From positions 496,001 through 560,000 of the forward strand of contig CAWAGV010000001.1 of NCBI GenBank assembly GCA_963781725.1: DNA of 64,000 nt. Direction: 5' to 3'. The notes under the pieces were generated by a model, which was given only the letters and a program-made list of their open reading frames with translations, was not told the DNA's origin and ran no database searches. Shown here one piece after another: positions 45,414 to 52,983 of the stretch; the first letter of the stretch is position 1, and every line of letters starts with the position of its first letter. Position numbers and translations under genes: made by a program. This DNA comes from BOG-931 sp963781725. GTDB lineage: Bacteria > Pseudomonadota > Alphaproteobacteria > Rhizobiales > Xanthobacteraceae.

Positions 45414-46610
45414 TCACGCCGGCGCGAGCGCACCCTGCTCGCGCACTACGTCATTGACGAACAGCCAGGTGCGATCGACGAACGGCGGCGGCGAAGCCTG
45501 CCGGTTGTTGTTGAATTGCTCGCGCGATTTCAGCGTCACCCAGTCGGTGCGCGGCTTGCGTTCGGCGACATAGGCCTTCAACGCGCCTTCGATATCCTCA
45601 GCGCCCCGGGACAAACTGCGCGCCAGTACGTAGCCGTCCTCAATGGCCATGTTGGCGCCCTGCGCCAGCGTCGGCATGGTCGGATGCGCGGCATCGCCGA
45701 GCAGCGTTACACGTCCGTCCGACCATTGCGGGATCGGGTCGCGGTCATAGATGCCCCATTTGTAGACGTGCTCGACGTGGCGGAACATGTCGAGCAGCGC
45801 CTCATTCCAGCCGGCCTTGGCAGCGATCAGTTCCTCGCGGCTCGACGGCACCGACCACGACTCCTCGACCCACTGCTCGGTGACATGGCCGCCGAAGATG
45901 TTGAGCTTGTCCCCCTTGGCGCCGATCGGATAGCAGATGACGTGGCCGTTCGGCCCGATCCAGCCGAAATATTCGCCGTGCGGGATCGCAACTTCGCCGC
46001 CGGGGCCGACCCTGGTCGGCACACACTCCATCGGCACGATGCAGCGCCACGCCATCATTTCGGTAAAACGCGGCCGGTCCGCACCGAAATGCTGGGCCCG
46101 AATGGCGGAGCGGATGCCGTCAGCGCCGACGACGATGTCGGCTTCCGCTGTCGCGCCGTCGGCAAAGTTTGCGACGGCGGTGTCGCCGACGGTCTCGGCG
46201 CCGATGCAGTTGGCACCGAGATGCAGCGGCGTGCCGCCGGTCGCGCGGCGCAGCATGTTGTGCAGGTCGACACGGTGGGCGGACATGTAAGGCGCGCCGT
46301 ATTTTTCCCGCGCCACCGCCTTGAGCGGTTGACGGAAACGCAACCGGCCTTCGTCCCAGGTGATCGACATGATGCTGAACGGCTCGAAGGCGTTGCGCAT
46401 CAACTCGTCTTCAAGCCCGAGCGCACGGAGCACCTTCACGCCGTTCGGCCCGATTTGCAGACCGGCGCCGGCTTCTTCCAGCCTGTTCGATCGTTCGAAG
46501 ATTTCGACCTCGAATCCGCGCTGGCGCAGCGCCACGGCTGCGGCGAGGCCGCCAATACCGGCGCCGATGATGATGATGCGAAGCGGACGCTTGGCTGGAT
46601 GCGGGACCAC
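45414..46610 (-). CDS. FAD-dependent aromatic monooxygenase (salicylate-hydroxylase-like)
   Basis: A 398-aa class A flavoprotein monooxygenase. Motifs: RIIIIGAGIGGLAAAVALRQRG with the GxGxxG FAD site; the DG fingerprint ADIVVGADGIRSAIR; and the GD motif GRVTLLGDAAHPTMPTLAQG. By overall sequence it resembles 3-hydroxybenzoate 6-hydroxylase or salicylate 1-monooxygenase, but the substrate cannot be told. It starts 15 bp after the dnaE stop, so it may share that transcript. With the adjacent Bug protein it hints at use of an aromatic or carboxylic acid, which is inference. Confidence 0.9.
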   Translation of the reverse strand: MVPHPAKRPLRIIIIGAGIGGLAAAVALRQRGFEVEIFERSNRLEEAGAGLQIGPNGVKVLRALGLEDELMRNAFEPFSIMSITWDEGRLRFRQPLKAVAREKYGAPYMSAHRVDLHNMLRRATGGTPLHLGANCIGAETVGDTAVANFADGATAEADIVVGADGIRSAIRAQHFGADRPRFTEMMAWRCIVPMECVPTRVGPGGEVAIPHGEYFGWIGPNGHVICYPIGAKGDKLNIFGGHVTEQWVEESWSVPSSREELIAAKAGWNEALLDMFRHVEHVYKWGIYDRDPIPQWSDGRVTLLGDAAHPTMPTLAQGANMAIEDGYVLARSLSRGAEDIEGALKAYVAERKPRTDWVTLKSREQFNNNRQASPPPFVDRTWLFVNDVVREQGALAPA

Positions 46611-46625
46611 GTTACCGATTGTGGA

Positions 46626-49600
46626 CTAAAGCGCTTCCACCGTCACCACGCCCGAGACCGCCTTGATCGCTCCCGCGATCTGCGGCGAGACCTTGAACCG
46701 GCCGGGCAGCTTGACCTCGACTTCGCTGCCGTTGCCGAGCAGCAGGACCATGCTGACTTCGCCGTCGCCCGTGTCGGCCCCGTTGCGGGCCGATCCGCCG
46801 CGTTCGAGCCGGCGCACCAGACCGTCGATCGGCGCTTCATCGCGCAAGAAGACGCGGAGCCCCTTCTGCGTTTTGGCGGCAGCGTCGTCGAGCGGCTCAA
46901 CCGACTGGATGCGAGCGCGTACTTCTTCGGCCTGCACCTCGCCGGTGAGGAACATCAACACCGCCGTACCGGGCTCCAGCAGATCGCGATATTGCGCGAG
47001 GCCCTCGGCGAACAGCACCGCTTCGTAGTGGCCGCTCGGATCGGACAGCCCGATGATGCCCATCTTGCTGCCGGTCTTGGTGCGCCGTTCGGTGCGCGAA
47101 ATCACGGTGCCAGCGACGCGGCCGCCGCCGGCGCCGGCTTTCACGGCGCGCGAGAACTCCACCCAGGACTGCACGCGGAGCCGCTTGAGGGCCGCGGCGT
47201 AATCGTCGAGCGGATGGCCGGTGAGGAAGAAGCCGATCGCGTCGTATTCCTTCTGCAACCTGTCGGCCGGCAACCACGGCTCGACCACCGGCAGCATCAG
47301 CGGCTCCCTGGTGGCGGGCCCTGCGAACAACTCATTCTGGCCGAGCGTGGCGTTCTCATGAGCGCGCTGCGCCGCCGCCAGAATGATATCGACCGCGGCA
47401 AAAGCCCTGGCCCGGTTCGGTTCGAGGATGTCGAAGGCGCCGGACGCCGCGAAGCTTTCCAGCACCCGTTTGTTGATCGCGCGCGGATTGATACGGCGGG
47501 CAAAATCGGCCAGATCGGTGAACGGCCCGTCGCCGCGTGCCGTGATGATGCTGTCGACCGCTTGCCGGCCGACGCCGCGTAATGCCGCGAGCGCATAATG
47601 GATCGTGTCGCCGTCGGCGTCGAACTCGACGCCGGAGCGGTTGATCGACGGCGGTTCGACCTTGATCGACAGCCGCTCCGCTTCGGCACGGAATTCGGCC
47701 AGCTTGTCGGTGTTGCCCATGTCCAGCGTCATCGACGCCGCAAGGAACTCGACCGGGTAATTCGCCTTCAGGTACGCGGTCTGATAGGTCAGCAGCGCGT
47801 AAGGCGCCGAGTGCGATTTGTTGAAGCCGTACTCGGCGAATTTCGCGCAGGCCTCGAAGATCACTTCGGCATCGCCCTGCCCGATACCGCGCTCGACCGC
47901 GCCGGAGATGAAATCGCCGCGCTGCGACGCCATCTCCTTCTTGTCTTTCTTTCCCATGGCGCGCCGCAGGATATCGGCCTTGCCAAGGCTGTAGCCGGCC
48001 AGATCGCGGGCGATCTGCTGCACCTGCTCCTGGTAGGTGATGATGCCGTAGGTCGGCTCGAGGATCGGCTCCAGCTTGGGATGCAGATAATCGGTTTTCT
48101 CGCGGCCGAGCTTGCGGGCGCAATAGGTCGGGATGTTTGCCATCGGTCCCGGCCGGTAGAGCGCGACCAGCACGATCAGGTCTTCGAAACGGTCGGGCCG
48201 CATGTCGAGCAGCGCGCGGCGCATGCCCTGACTTTCCACCTGGAACACCCCGACGGTTTCACCTCTGGCCAGCATCTCGTAGGTCTTGGCGTCATCGAGC
48301 GGAATGCGGAGCAGATCGATGTCGATTTTGCGCCGGCGCAGAAGCCGCAATGCGGTGTCGAGCACCGTCAGCGTCTTGAGGCCGAGGAAGTCGAATTTCA
48401 CCAGGCCCGCCGGCTCGACCCATTTCATGTTGAACTGGGTGACCGGCATGTCCGATTTCGGATCGCGATAGAGCGGCACCAGCTCCGACAACGCCCGGTC
48501 GCCGATCACGATACCGGCGGCATGGGTCGAGGCGTGACGGTGCAGGCCCTCGAGCCGCTGCGCGATATCGAAGGCACGATCGACCACGACGTCGCGTTCG
48601 CGTTCGGCTTGCAAGCGGGGCTCGCTATCGATGGCGCTTTTGAGCGAAATCGGCGCCGCCGGGTTTTGCGGCACCAGCTTGCACAGCTTGTCGACTTGAC
48701 CGTACGGCATCTGCAGCACGCGGCCGACGTCGCGCAGCACGCCCCGCGCCTGCAGGGTGCCAAAAGTGATGATTTGCGCGACCCGATCCTGGCCGTAGCG
48801 CTGCTGCACGTAACGGATGACCTCGTCGCGCCGGTCCTGACAGAAGTCGACGTCGAAGTCCGGCATCGAGATGCGCTCGGGATTGAGGAAGCGCTCGAAG
48901 ATCAGCCCGAAACGGATCGGATCGAGATCGGTGATGGTCAGCGCATAGGCGACCAGCGAGCCGGCGCCGGAGCCGCGGCCCGGCCCGACCGGAATGCCCT
49001 GCGATTTCGCCCACTGGATGAAGTCGGCGACGATCAGAAAGTAGCCCGGATATTTCATCCGTTCGATAACGCCGAGCTCATAATCGAGCCGCTGCTGATA
49101 GTCCGCGGCGGACTGTCCGGCCGAGAGGCCGTGCACGGCAATGCGCCGCTCCAGCCCGGCGCGGGCCTGCCGCCGCAACTCGGCCGCCTCGTCGACCGGC
49201 TCGGTGGTGTCGCCGACGGTGAAACGCGGCAGGATCGGCGCCTTCGTCTTCGGACGGAACGTGCAGCGTTCGGCTATCTCGATGGTGGCCGCGAGCGCCT
49301 CGGGCAGGTCGGCAAACAACTCCGCCATCTCGGCGCGGCTTTTGAAGCGATGCTCCGTGGTCAGTTGCCGCCGTTCGCCGTCGGCGATCAGCCTGCCTTC
49401 GGCGATGCAGAGCAGCGCGTCATGCGCTTCGTAATCGTCGCGCGCCGCGAAGAACGGCTCGTTGGTCGCGACCAGCGGAATGCCGCGGGCATAGGCAAGC
49501 TCGATCAGCGCCGGTTCGACGCTGCGCTCCATCGGCATGCCATGACGCTGCAATTCGATATAGAGCCGGTCGCCGAACAGGTTTTGCAACTGCTCGCAGC

Positions 49601-50099
49601 GCGATTGCGCGAGTGCGTTCTGTCCTCCGGCAATGCTGATGTCGAGCGGTCCATTCAGTCCGCCGCTCAGCGCGATCAGCCCTTCGCTTTCACCTTTGAG
49701 CCAATCGAGCCGGATGCGCGGTCGCTCCTGCGAGGCGGTTTCGAGATAGGCGCGCGAGCACAACCGCATCAGGCTGCGGTAACCGTCCTCGCGCGCGGCC
49801 AGCAGGACGAGGCGTGGCCAGGCATCCGCGATTGCCCCCGGCCGGACTTCCTGATCGCCGAAATCGACCGCCAGTGCACAGCCGACGATCGGCTGGATGC
49901 CGTAACCGGCCAGTTTTTCGGAGAATTCCAGCGCACCGAACATGTTGTCGGTGTCGGTCAGGGCCAGCGCCGGCTGGCGGTCTTTCTTGGCAAGCTCGGC
50001 GAGCCGCGCGATCGGCAGCGCGCCCTCAAGCAATGAATAGGATGAGTGCACGTGCAAGTGCACAAAGCCAAGTTCCGAACGGCCCAGCTTGGCAGCCAT
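46626..50099 (-). CDS. dnaE: DNA polymerase III alpha subunit
   Basis: A 1157-aa replicative polymerase subunit (DnaE1 type). Start at ATG 50099; the open frame runs 40 codons further without conserved sequence. The PHP domain opens with FVHLHVHSSYSLLEGA. The catalytic aspartates are in PDFDVDFCQDRRDEVIRYVQ, near residue 410. Then come VQQIARDLAGYSLGKADIL with RRAMGKKDKKEM, the HhH region (INKRVLESFAASGAFD), and a C-terminal OB-fold (GGRVAGTVISRTERRTKTGS). Length and the intact PHP and OB parts mark it as the main enzyme, not the shorter SOS-linked DnaE2/ImuC. It lies downstream of a predicted LexA-controlled promoter at 50388-50428, with no terminator seen in between. Confidence 0.97.
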   Translation of the reverse strand: MAAKLGRSELGFVHLHVHSSYSLLEGALPIARLAELAKKDRQPALALTDTDNMFGALEFSEKLAGYGIQPIVGCALAVDFGDQEVRPGAIADAWPRLVLLAAREDGYRSLMRLCSRAYLETASQERPRIRLDWLKGESEGLIALSGGLNGPLDISIAGGQNALAQSRCEQLQNLFGDRLYIELQRHGMPMERSVEPALIELAYARGIPLVATNEPFFAARDDYEAHDALLCIAEGRLIADGERRQLTTEHRFKSRAEMAELFADLPEALAATIEIAERCTFRPKTKAPILPRFTVGDTTEPVDEAAELRRQARAGLERRIAVHGLSAGQSAADYQQRLDYELGVIERMKYPGYFLIVADFIQWAKSQGIPVGPGRGSGAGSLVAYALTITDLDPIRFGLIFERFLNPERISMPDFDVDFCQDRRDEVIRYVQQRYGQDRVAQIITFGTLQARGVLRDVGRVLQMPYGQVDKLCKLVPQNPAAPISLKSAIDSEPRLQAERERDVVVDRAFDIAQRLEGLHRHASTHAAGIVIGDRALSELVPLYRDPKSDMPVTQFNMKWVEPAGLVKFDFLGLKTLTVLDTALRLLRRRKIDIDLLRIPLDDAKTYEMLARGETVGVFQVESQGMRRALLDMRPDRFEDLIVLVALYRPGPMANIPTYCARKLGREKTDYLHPKLEPILEPTYGIITYQEQVQQIARDLAGYSLGKADILRRAMGKKDKKEMASQRGDFISGAVERGIGQGDAEVIFEACAKFAEYGFNKSHSAPYALLTYQTAYLKANYPVEFLAASMTLDMGNTDKLAEFRAEAERLSIKVEPPSINRSGVEFDADGDTIHYALAALRGVGRQAVDSIITARGDGPFTDLADFARRINPRAINKRVLESFAASGAFDILEPNRARAFAAVDIILAAAQRAHENATLGQNELFAGPATREPLMLPVVEPWLPADRLQKEYDAIGFFLTGHPLDDYAAALKRLRVQSWVEFSRAVKAGAGGGRVAGTVISRTERRTKTGSKMGIIGLSDPSGHYEAVLFAEGLAQYRDLLEPGTAVLMFLTGEVQAEEVRARIQSVEPLDDAAAKTQKGLRVFLRDEAPIDGLVRRLERGGSARNGADTGDGEVSMVLLLGNGSEVEVKLPGRFKVSPQIAGAIKAVSGVVTVEAL

Positions 50100-50262
50100 A
50101 GAGTGCTCCGCGCCTGTTAGTGGCGAATCCAGGGGCGGCGAGGATGAGCGATGCCCGGCGGCGCTGTCCACTGTCGCGGTGCGCGGCTCCCGCCCCACGC
50201 ACAGAAACTTTTGCCGCACGGTTCCTCCCCGAAACCTTGCAGTAGCACCCGCCGCGATGGCG

Positions 50263-50367
50263 TCAGATGCTGATGACCCCGAGCACCTGGGCCCAGACCG
50301 CTACCGTGGCAAGAAACAGCGCCAATGATGCCAAAGCCATCGCTTCTTCAAACACCGACCGAACCAT
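50263..50367 (-). CDS. 34-residue single-span membrane protein under predicted LexA control
   Basis: A short gene read from ATG 50367 to TGA 50263-50265, with a GGGGAGAGGG ribosome site directly upstream. The protein starts MVRSVFEEAM, followed by an uninterrupted hydrophobic helix (ALASLALFLATVAVWAQVLG) and ends after VISI: one membrane span with a short charged N-terminus. Its promoter is covered by two LexA-type boxes about 25-55 bp upstream, so it should be SOS-induced. Caulobacter SidA, a 29-aa SOS-induced inner-membrane division inhibitor, is a precedent in size, topology and control; I cannot establish homology. dnaE follows 163 bp downstream on the same strand. Confidence 0.72.
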   Translation of the reverse strand: MVRSVFEEAMALASLALFLATVAVWAQVLGVISI

Positions 50368-50387
50368 AACCCTCTCCCCAACAACAT

Positions 50388-50402
50388 GAACGGATAGGGA
50401 AC
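50388..50402 (-). promoter_or_regulatory. LexA box 2 (GTTC-N7-GTTC), overlapping -10 and start site
   Basis: On the minus strand GTTC-CCTATCC-GTTC is a perfect match to the alphaproteobacterial SOS box GTTC-N7-GTTC. It overlaps the 5' half of the predicted -10 hexamer region and the expected transcription start (about 50393). It lies 3 bp from box 1. Confidence 0.75.
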
Positions 50403-50428
50403 ATAGTTCATGGTCTGTTCTTTATCAA
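50400..50428 (-). promoter_or_regulatory. Sigma-70-type promoter of the SOS mini-gene
   Basis: -35 TTGATA (50423-50428) and -10 TATGTT (50400-50405) are separated by exactly 17 bases. The -35 matches consensus at five of six positions and the -10 at four. The predicted leader to the ATG at 50367 is about 25 bases. The spacer is filled by LexA box 1. Confidence 0.7.
50406..50420 (-). promoter_or_regulatory. LexA box 1 (GAAC-N7-GAAC), inside the promoter spacer
   Basis: GAAC-AGACCAT-GAAC on the minus strand is a perfect alphaproteobacterial LexA operator. It occupies the spacer between -35 and -10, so bound LexA would block RNA polymerase. Centre-to-centre distance to box 2 is 18 bp. Confidence 0.8.
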
Positions 50429-50605
50429 GAGGGAGGTAGTGGGTCCCTTTCAATTGTGGCGGCCAAGGTTAACGCCTGAGCGACCGACGCTGAAAGAAAC
50501 AAGAGAAGTGAGCACTTTTGCTCTGCAGCAAAGTTCCAATAAGCGCAGGCTTCTACGGTAGGCAGATGCCACCAAAAGGCAATCGCCTCATCAGGAAGGC
50601 GTGTC

Positions 50606-50806
50606 ATGTCAGAGGCCAGTGTGTTTCGGCTCTATGCCGTAGAAGCTTTGCGTGCATCATCCAAAGCCGCGTCTACGGCTGAAAAACAGGCTCTAGAAGA
50701 CCTTGCCTGCACTTGGGCCACAGCCGCTTTGACGAGCGACAGAGTGTTCGGGACGGCTCTTATTTCATGGCCGCGCGGCGTTGCTGAAGCCAAGGCGCAT
50801 TTCTGA
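50606..50806 (+). CDS. Small conserved hypothetical protein
   Basis: A 66-aa cytoplasmic protein from ATG 50606, with GGAAGG seven bases upstream. It is mostly helical (LYAVEALRASSKAASTAEKQ, ALEDLACTWATAALTSDRV). Short proteins with the same ALxDLACTWAxAAL core are frequent in Bradyrhizobium-like genomes; none has a known function as far as I know. It is an isolated gene between the SOS mini-gene and another small gene. Confidence 0.65.
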   Translation: MSEASVFRLYAVEALRASSKAASTAEKQALEDLACTWATAALTSDRVFGTALISWPRGVAEAKAHF

Positions 50807-50863
50807 TCCAACGCCCCCGCTTCGCCTGGAGGGTTAACGCGCGGGGGCGCCTGGGATACCTGG

Positions 50864-51058
50864 TTATTTCGCGTAGCCCTGCGACCGGAGCCAATCGATC
50901 CGGCGCGACCCCTGCATCCATTCGTCAAAGTCGGCTTTGCTGGTCAGCCCTTTGATGTATCGGATTTCCTCTCCGGGACAGTGGGCTTCGATTTGCCACT
51001 CGCCCTCGGCTATTCGCTTTGGCTTGAAAACGACTCGGATGCGGGGGGATTTGGCCAT
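50864..51058 (-). CDS. Small conserved hypothetical protein
   Basis: A 64-aa basic protein, start at ATG 51058 (MAKSPRIRVVFKPKRIAEG). The central part (EWQIEAHCPGEEIRYIKGLT) followed by ADFDEWMQGSRRIDWLRSQG recalls short Hyphomicrobiales proteins with a WQIEA...YIKGF...W core. Function unknown. A start seven codons upstream is possible but adds non-conserved residues. Confidence 0.65.
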   Translation of the reverse strand: MAKSPRIRVVFKPKRIAEGEWQIEAHCPGEEIRYIKGLTSKADFDEWMQGSRRIDWLRSQGYAK

Positions 51059-51187
51059 GAGGCGGAATATGACCGGCATAGCGCATGCCGCAACCCCCTA
51101 TTTCCGCCTGCCTTACTCGAAGAAGGGGAAACCGCATCTCGGTTTGTGCGTTCACATGGCAGGAAGCCCTGACGCAAGGGGTTATGA

Positions 51188-51388
51188 ATGGACAGGAATC
51201 CGGAAAGCCGTTGCAACCGCTGCGGGCACCCCATTGAGGTCGTTACCGCCGTCATGCCCTCTCGCGGCAGTCCCGGTTTCCTTGCCTGGATGTGCCCGGC
51301 CTGCTGCGCGGCTGACAGCATCCTGACATACGATCAGACGCGGCCTTTATCGTCCTTCAGAGTAACGGCCATCGACTCCGGTCGCTGA
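51188..51388 (+). CDS. Small zinc-ribbon-like protein
   Basis: A 66-aa protein from ATG 51188. Two cysteine pairs are visible, CNRCGHPIEVV and MCPACCAAD, about 26 residues apart, as in a zinc ribbon. A purine-rich AAGGGG lies about ten bases upstream. No membrane segment or signal. It may be a regulator or nucleic-acid binder, but nothing beyond the cysteine spacing supports that. Confidence 0.55.
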   Translation: MDRNPESRCNRCGHPIEVVTAVMPSRGSPGFLAWMCPACCAADSILTYDQTRPLSSFRVTAIDSGR

Positions 51389-51556
51389 AGCTCAACACAC
51401 CTTTTGCCTTGTGAACCGACTTAACCCTGCCGCCGTACAAAGTAAGGCTGGGGTTGAGCAGCCTCGGCAGGCCATGGAATTGGGCTATGATGGCGCTTTG
51501 CCGTTGCGCCGTACTGGCTATCCACGGCGCTCGGCATTTAACGAGGAGGAGGGCTT

Positions 51557-51781
51557 ATGCGAAAACTCGCTATTACTTTATCGGCAGCAGCGTTTGTTCT
51601 CGGTTCGATGGCACTTTCGGCCAGCGCGCAAAACCAGAGCGCGGGTGCAGGCAGTATGCACGCGCTCAAGAACGCCAGCCCAGTCATCACCCAGGCGGCG
51701 TGCCGCGGGTTCGGTCCCTATTGTCCGCCAGGCTGGGTCCGCCGGTGCGGCTACCGGGGCTGCCGCTGCGTCCCCTGCTAG
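51557..51781 (+). CDS. Small secreted Cys-rich protein
   Basis: A 74-aa protein from ATG 51557 with a very strong GAGGAGGAGGG site. The first 24 residues are a signal peptide (MRKLAITLSAAAFVLGSMAL, cut near ASAQ). The C-terminal 27 residues hold six cysteines (CRGFGPYCPPGWVRRCGYRG then CRCVPC), probably disulfide-bonded. No family is recognised, though similar short exported proteins are common in this order. A hairpin terminator follows. Confidence 0.72.
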   Translation: MRKLAITLSAAAFVLGSMALSASAQNQSAGAGSMHALKNASPVITQAACRGFGPYCPPGWVRRCGYRGCRCVPC

Positions 51782-51816
51782 GCAGCGAATTGATACTCCC
51801 AGTTGAGTTTGTTCGG

Positions 51817-51844
51817 GGCCGCCTGCGGGCGGCCTCATCCTTTT
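51817..51844 (+). terminator. Rho-independent terminator after the Cys-rich gene
   Basis: Stem GGCCGCC / GGCGGCC with a TGCG loop (51817-51834) followed by TCATCCTTTT. The T-tract is interrupted, so termination may be partial. Confidence 0.55.
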
Positions 51845-51925
51845 GGGCCGGCATTTCTTTTTCGGACGGTCGAATACGACCGAGGACTTGGGCGTTTATA
51901 TCCAGACCAGTCCGGGAGACAGGCC

Positions 51926-52198
51926 ATGAGACAGCTCTTGATCGCGCTAGGAATTGCCGCAGCCGCTTTAGGCGCGGGCACGCCTGCCCGTGCGCAAAAC
52001 TATCCGTGGTGTGAATACATCGGCGGTGGAATGGGCGGCGGCGGAAGAAATTGCGGCTTCGTCAGCTTCGAGCAGTGCATGGAAAGCGCCCGCGGTAACG
52101 GCAGCGATTGCCGGATCAATACGATGTACACGCCGCCGCCGCCGCCGGCCGGCGTAAGCCATACGACGCGCAAGGCACGCAAAGCCAAGAATTCTTGA
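51926..52198 (+). CDS. DUF3551 secreted protein
   Basis: A 90-aa protein from ATG 51926 (MRQLLIALGIAAAALGAGTP, cut near ARAQ). The mature part follows the DUF3551 pattern of Hyphomicrobiales: YPWCEYIGGGMGGGGRNCGF, SFEQCMESARGNGSDCRIN, with four cysteines, then a Pro run and a basic tail. Function unknown; the family is abundant in Bradyrhizobium. It converges with lolD, and a duplicated CCAAGAATTC lies at its end (52185-52210). Confidence 0.85.
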   Translation: MRQLLIALGIAAAALGAGTPARAQNYPWCEYIGGGMGGGGRNCGFVSFEQCMESARGNGSDCRINTMYTPPPPPAGVSHTTRKARKAKNS

Positions 52199-52236
52199 AA
52201 CCAAGAATTCCTGATCGCGCGGCTTCGCCGGTCGTC

Positions 52237-52983
52237 TTAGTCGAGCTCGACCACAAGCCCGTCGCGGATCGTCACCCGGCGGTCCATTTGCGCGGCGATA
52301 TCGAGGTTGTGCGTCGCGATGACCGCGGCGAGGCCGGAGGCGCGCACCAGCTGGCGCAACGTCGAAAAGACGTGCTCGGCGGTGTGCACGTCGAGATTGC
52401 CGGTCGGCTCGTCGGCCAGAAGAATGCGCGGCGCATTGGCAACGGCGCGCGCGATCGCAACCCGCTGCTGTTCGCCGCCGGACAATTCCGCCGGCCGGTG
52501 TGTCAGCCGCTCCTTGAGGCCGAGATAGGACAGCAGTTCGGCGCCGCGGGTGCTTGCTTCCTTGCGCGACAGGCCGCGCACCATCTGCGGCAGCATGACG
52601 TTTTCAAGCGCCGAGAACTCCGAGAGCAGATGATGGAATTGATAGACAAAGCCGATCTGGGTGCGACGGATCCTGGTGCGCGCCGCATCGCTCAGGTTCG
52701 AGGTCGGCTCGCCGCCGATATAAACTTCGCCGGAATCCGGATGTTCGAGCAGCCCGGCAATATGCAGCAGCGTCGATTTGCCGGACCCTGACGGCGCGAT
52801 CAGCGCGACGGATTCTCCGGACCATACCGCGAGCTCCGCGCCCTTGAGGATGTCGAGGGTCGCCTCGCCCTGGCGGAAGTGACGGCTGACACCCTGCAGG
52901 AAGATCAGCGGCTTCTCGTCGTCTTCGGCGGCAGCCGGCGTCGCCTCGGTTATGGTCGTGGTGTCATCCATTGAGCCCGTCAT
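52237..52983 (-). CDS. lolD: Lipoprotein-release ABC transporter, ATPase subunit
   Basis: A 248-aa ABC ATPase driving release of outer-membrane lipoproteins from the inner membrane. Walker A is APSGSGKST, the signature is LSGGEQQRVAIARA, Walker B is ILLADEPTGNLD, and the switch His lies in VIATHNLDIA. A 25-residue acidic N-terminal tail precedes the domain; Met 5 could be the true start. Its ATG overlaps the stop of the permease gene by 4 bp, so both are made together. Confidence 0.95.
   Translation of the reverse strand: MTGSMDDTTTITEATPAAAEDDEKPLIFLQGVSRHFRQGEATLDILKGAELAVWSGESVALIAPSGSGKSTLLHIAGLLEHPDSGEVYIGGEPTSNLSDAARTRIRRTQIGFVYQFHHLLSEFSALENVMLPQMVRGLSRKEASTRGAELLSYLGLKERLTHRPAELSGGEQQRVAIARAVANAPRILLADEPTGNLDVHTAEHVFSTLRQLVRASGLAAVIATHNLDIAAQMDRRVTIRDGLVVELD

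Noticed and set aside
47598..50036. 812-codon open frame on the plus strand opposite dnaE
   Set aside because: It is antisense to a fully conserved dnaE; its protein is an Arg/Gly/Asp-rich string without family features, as expected from GC-rich third positions.
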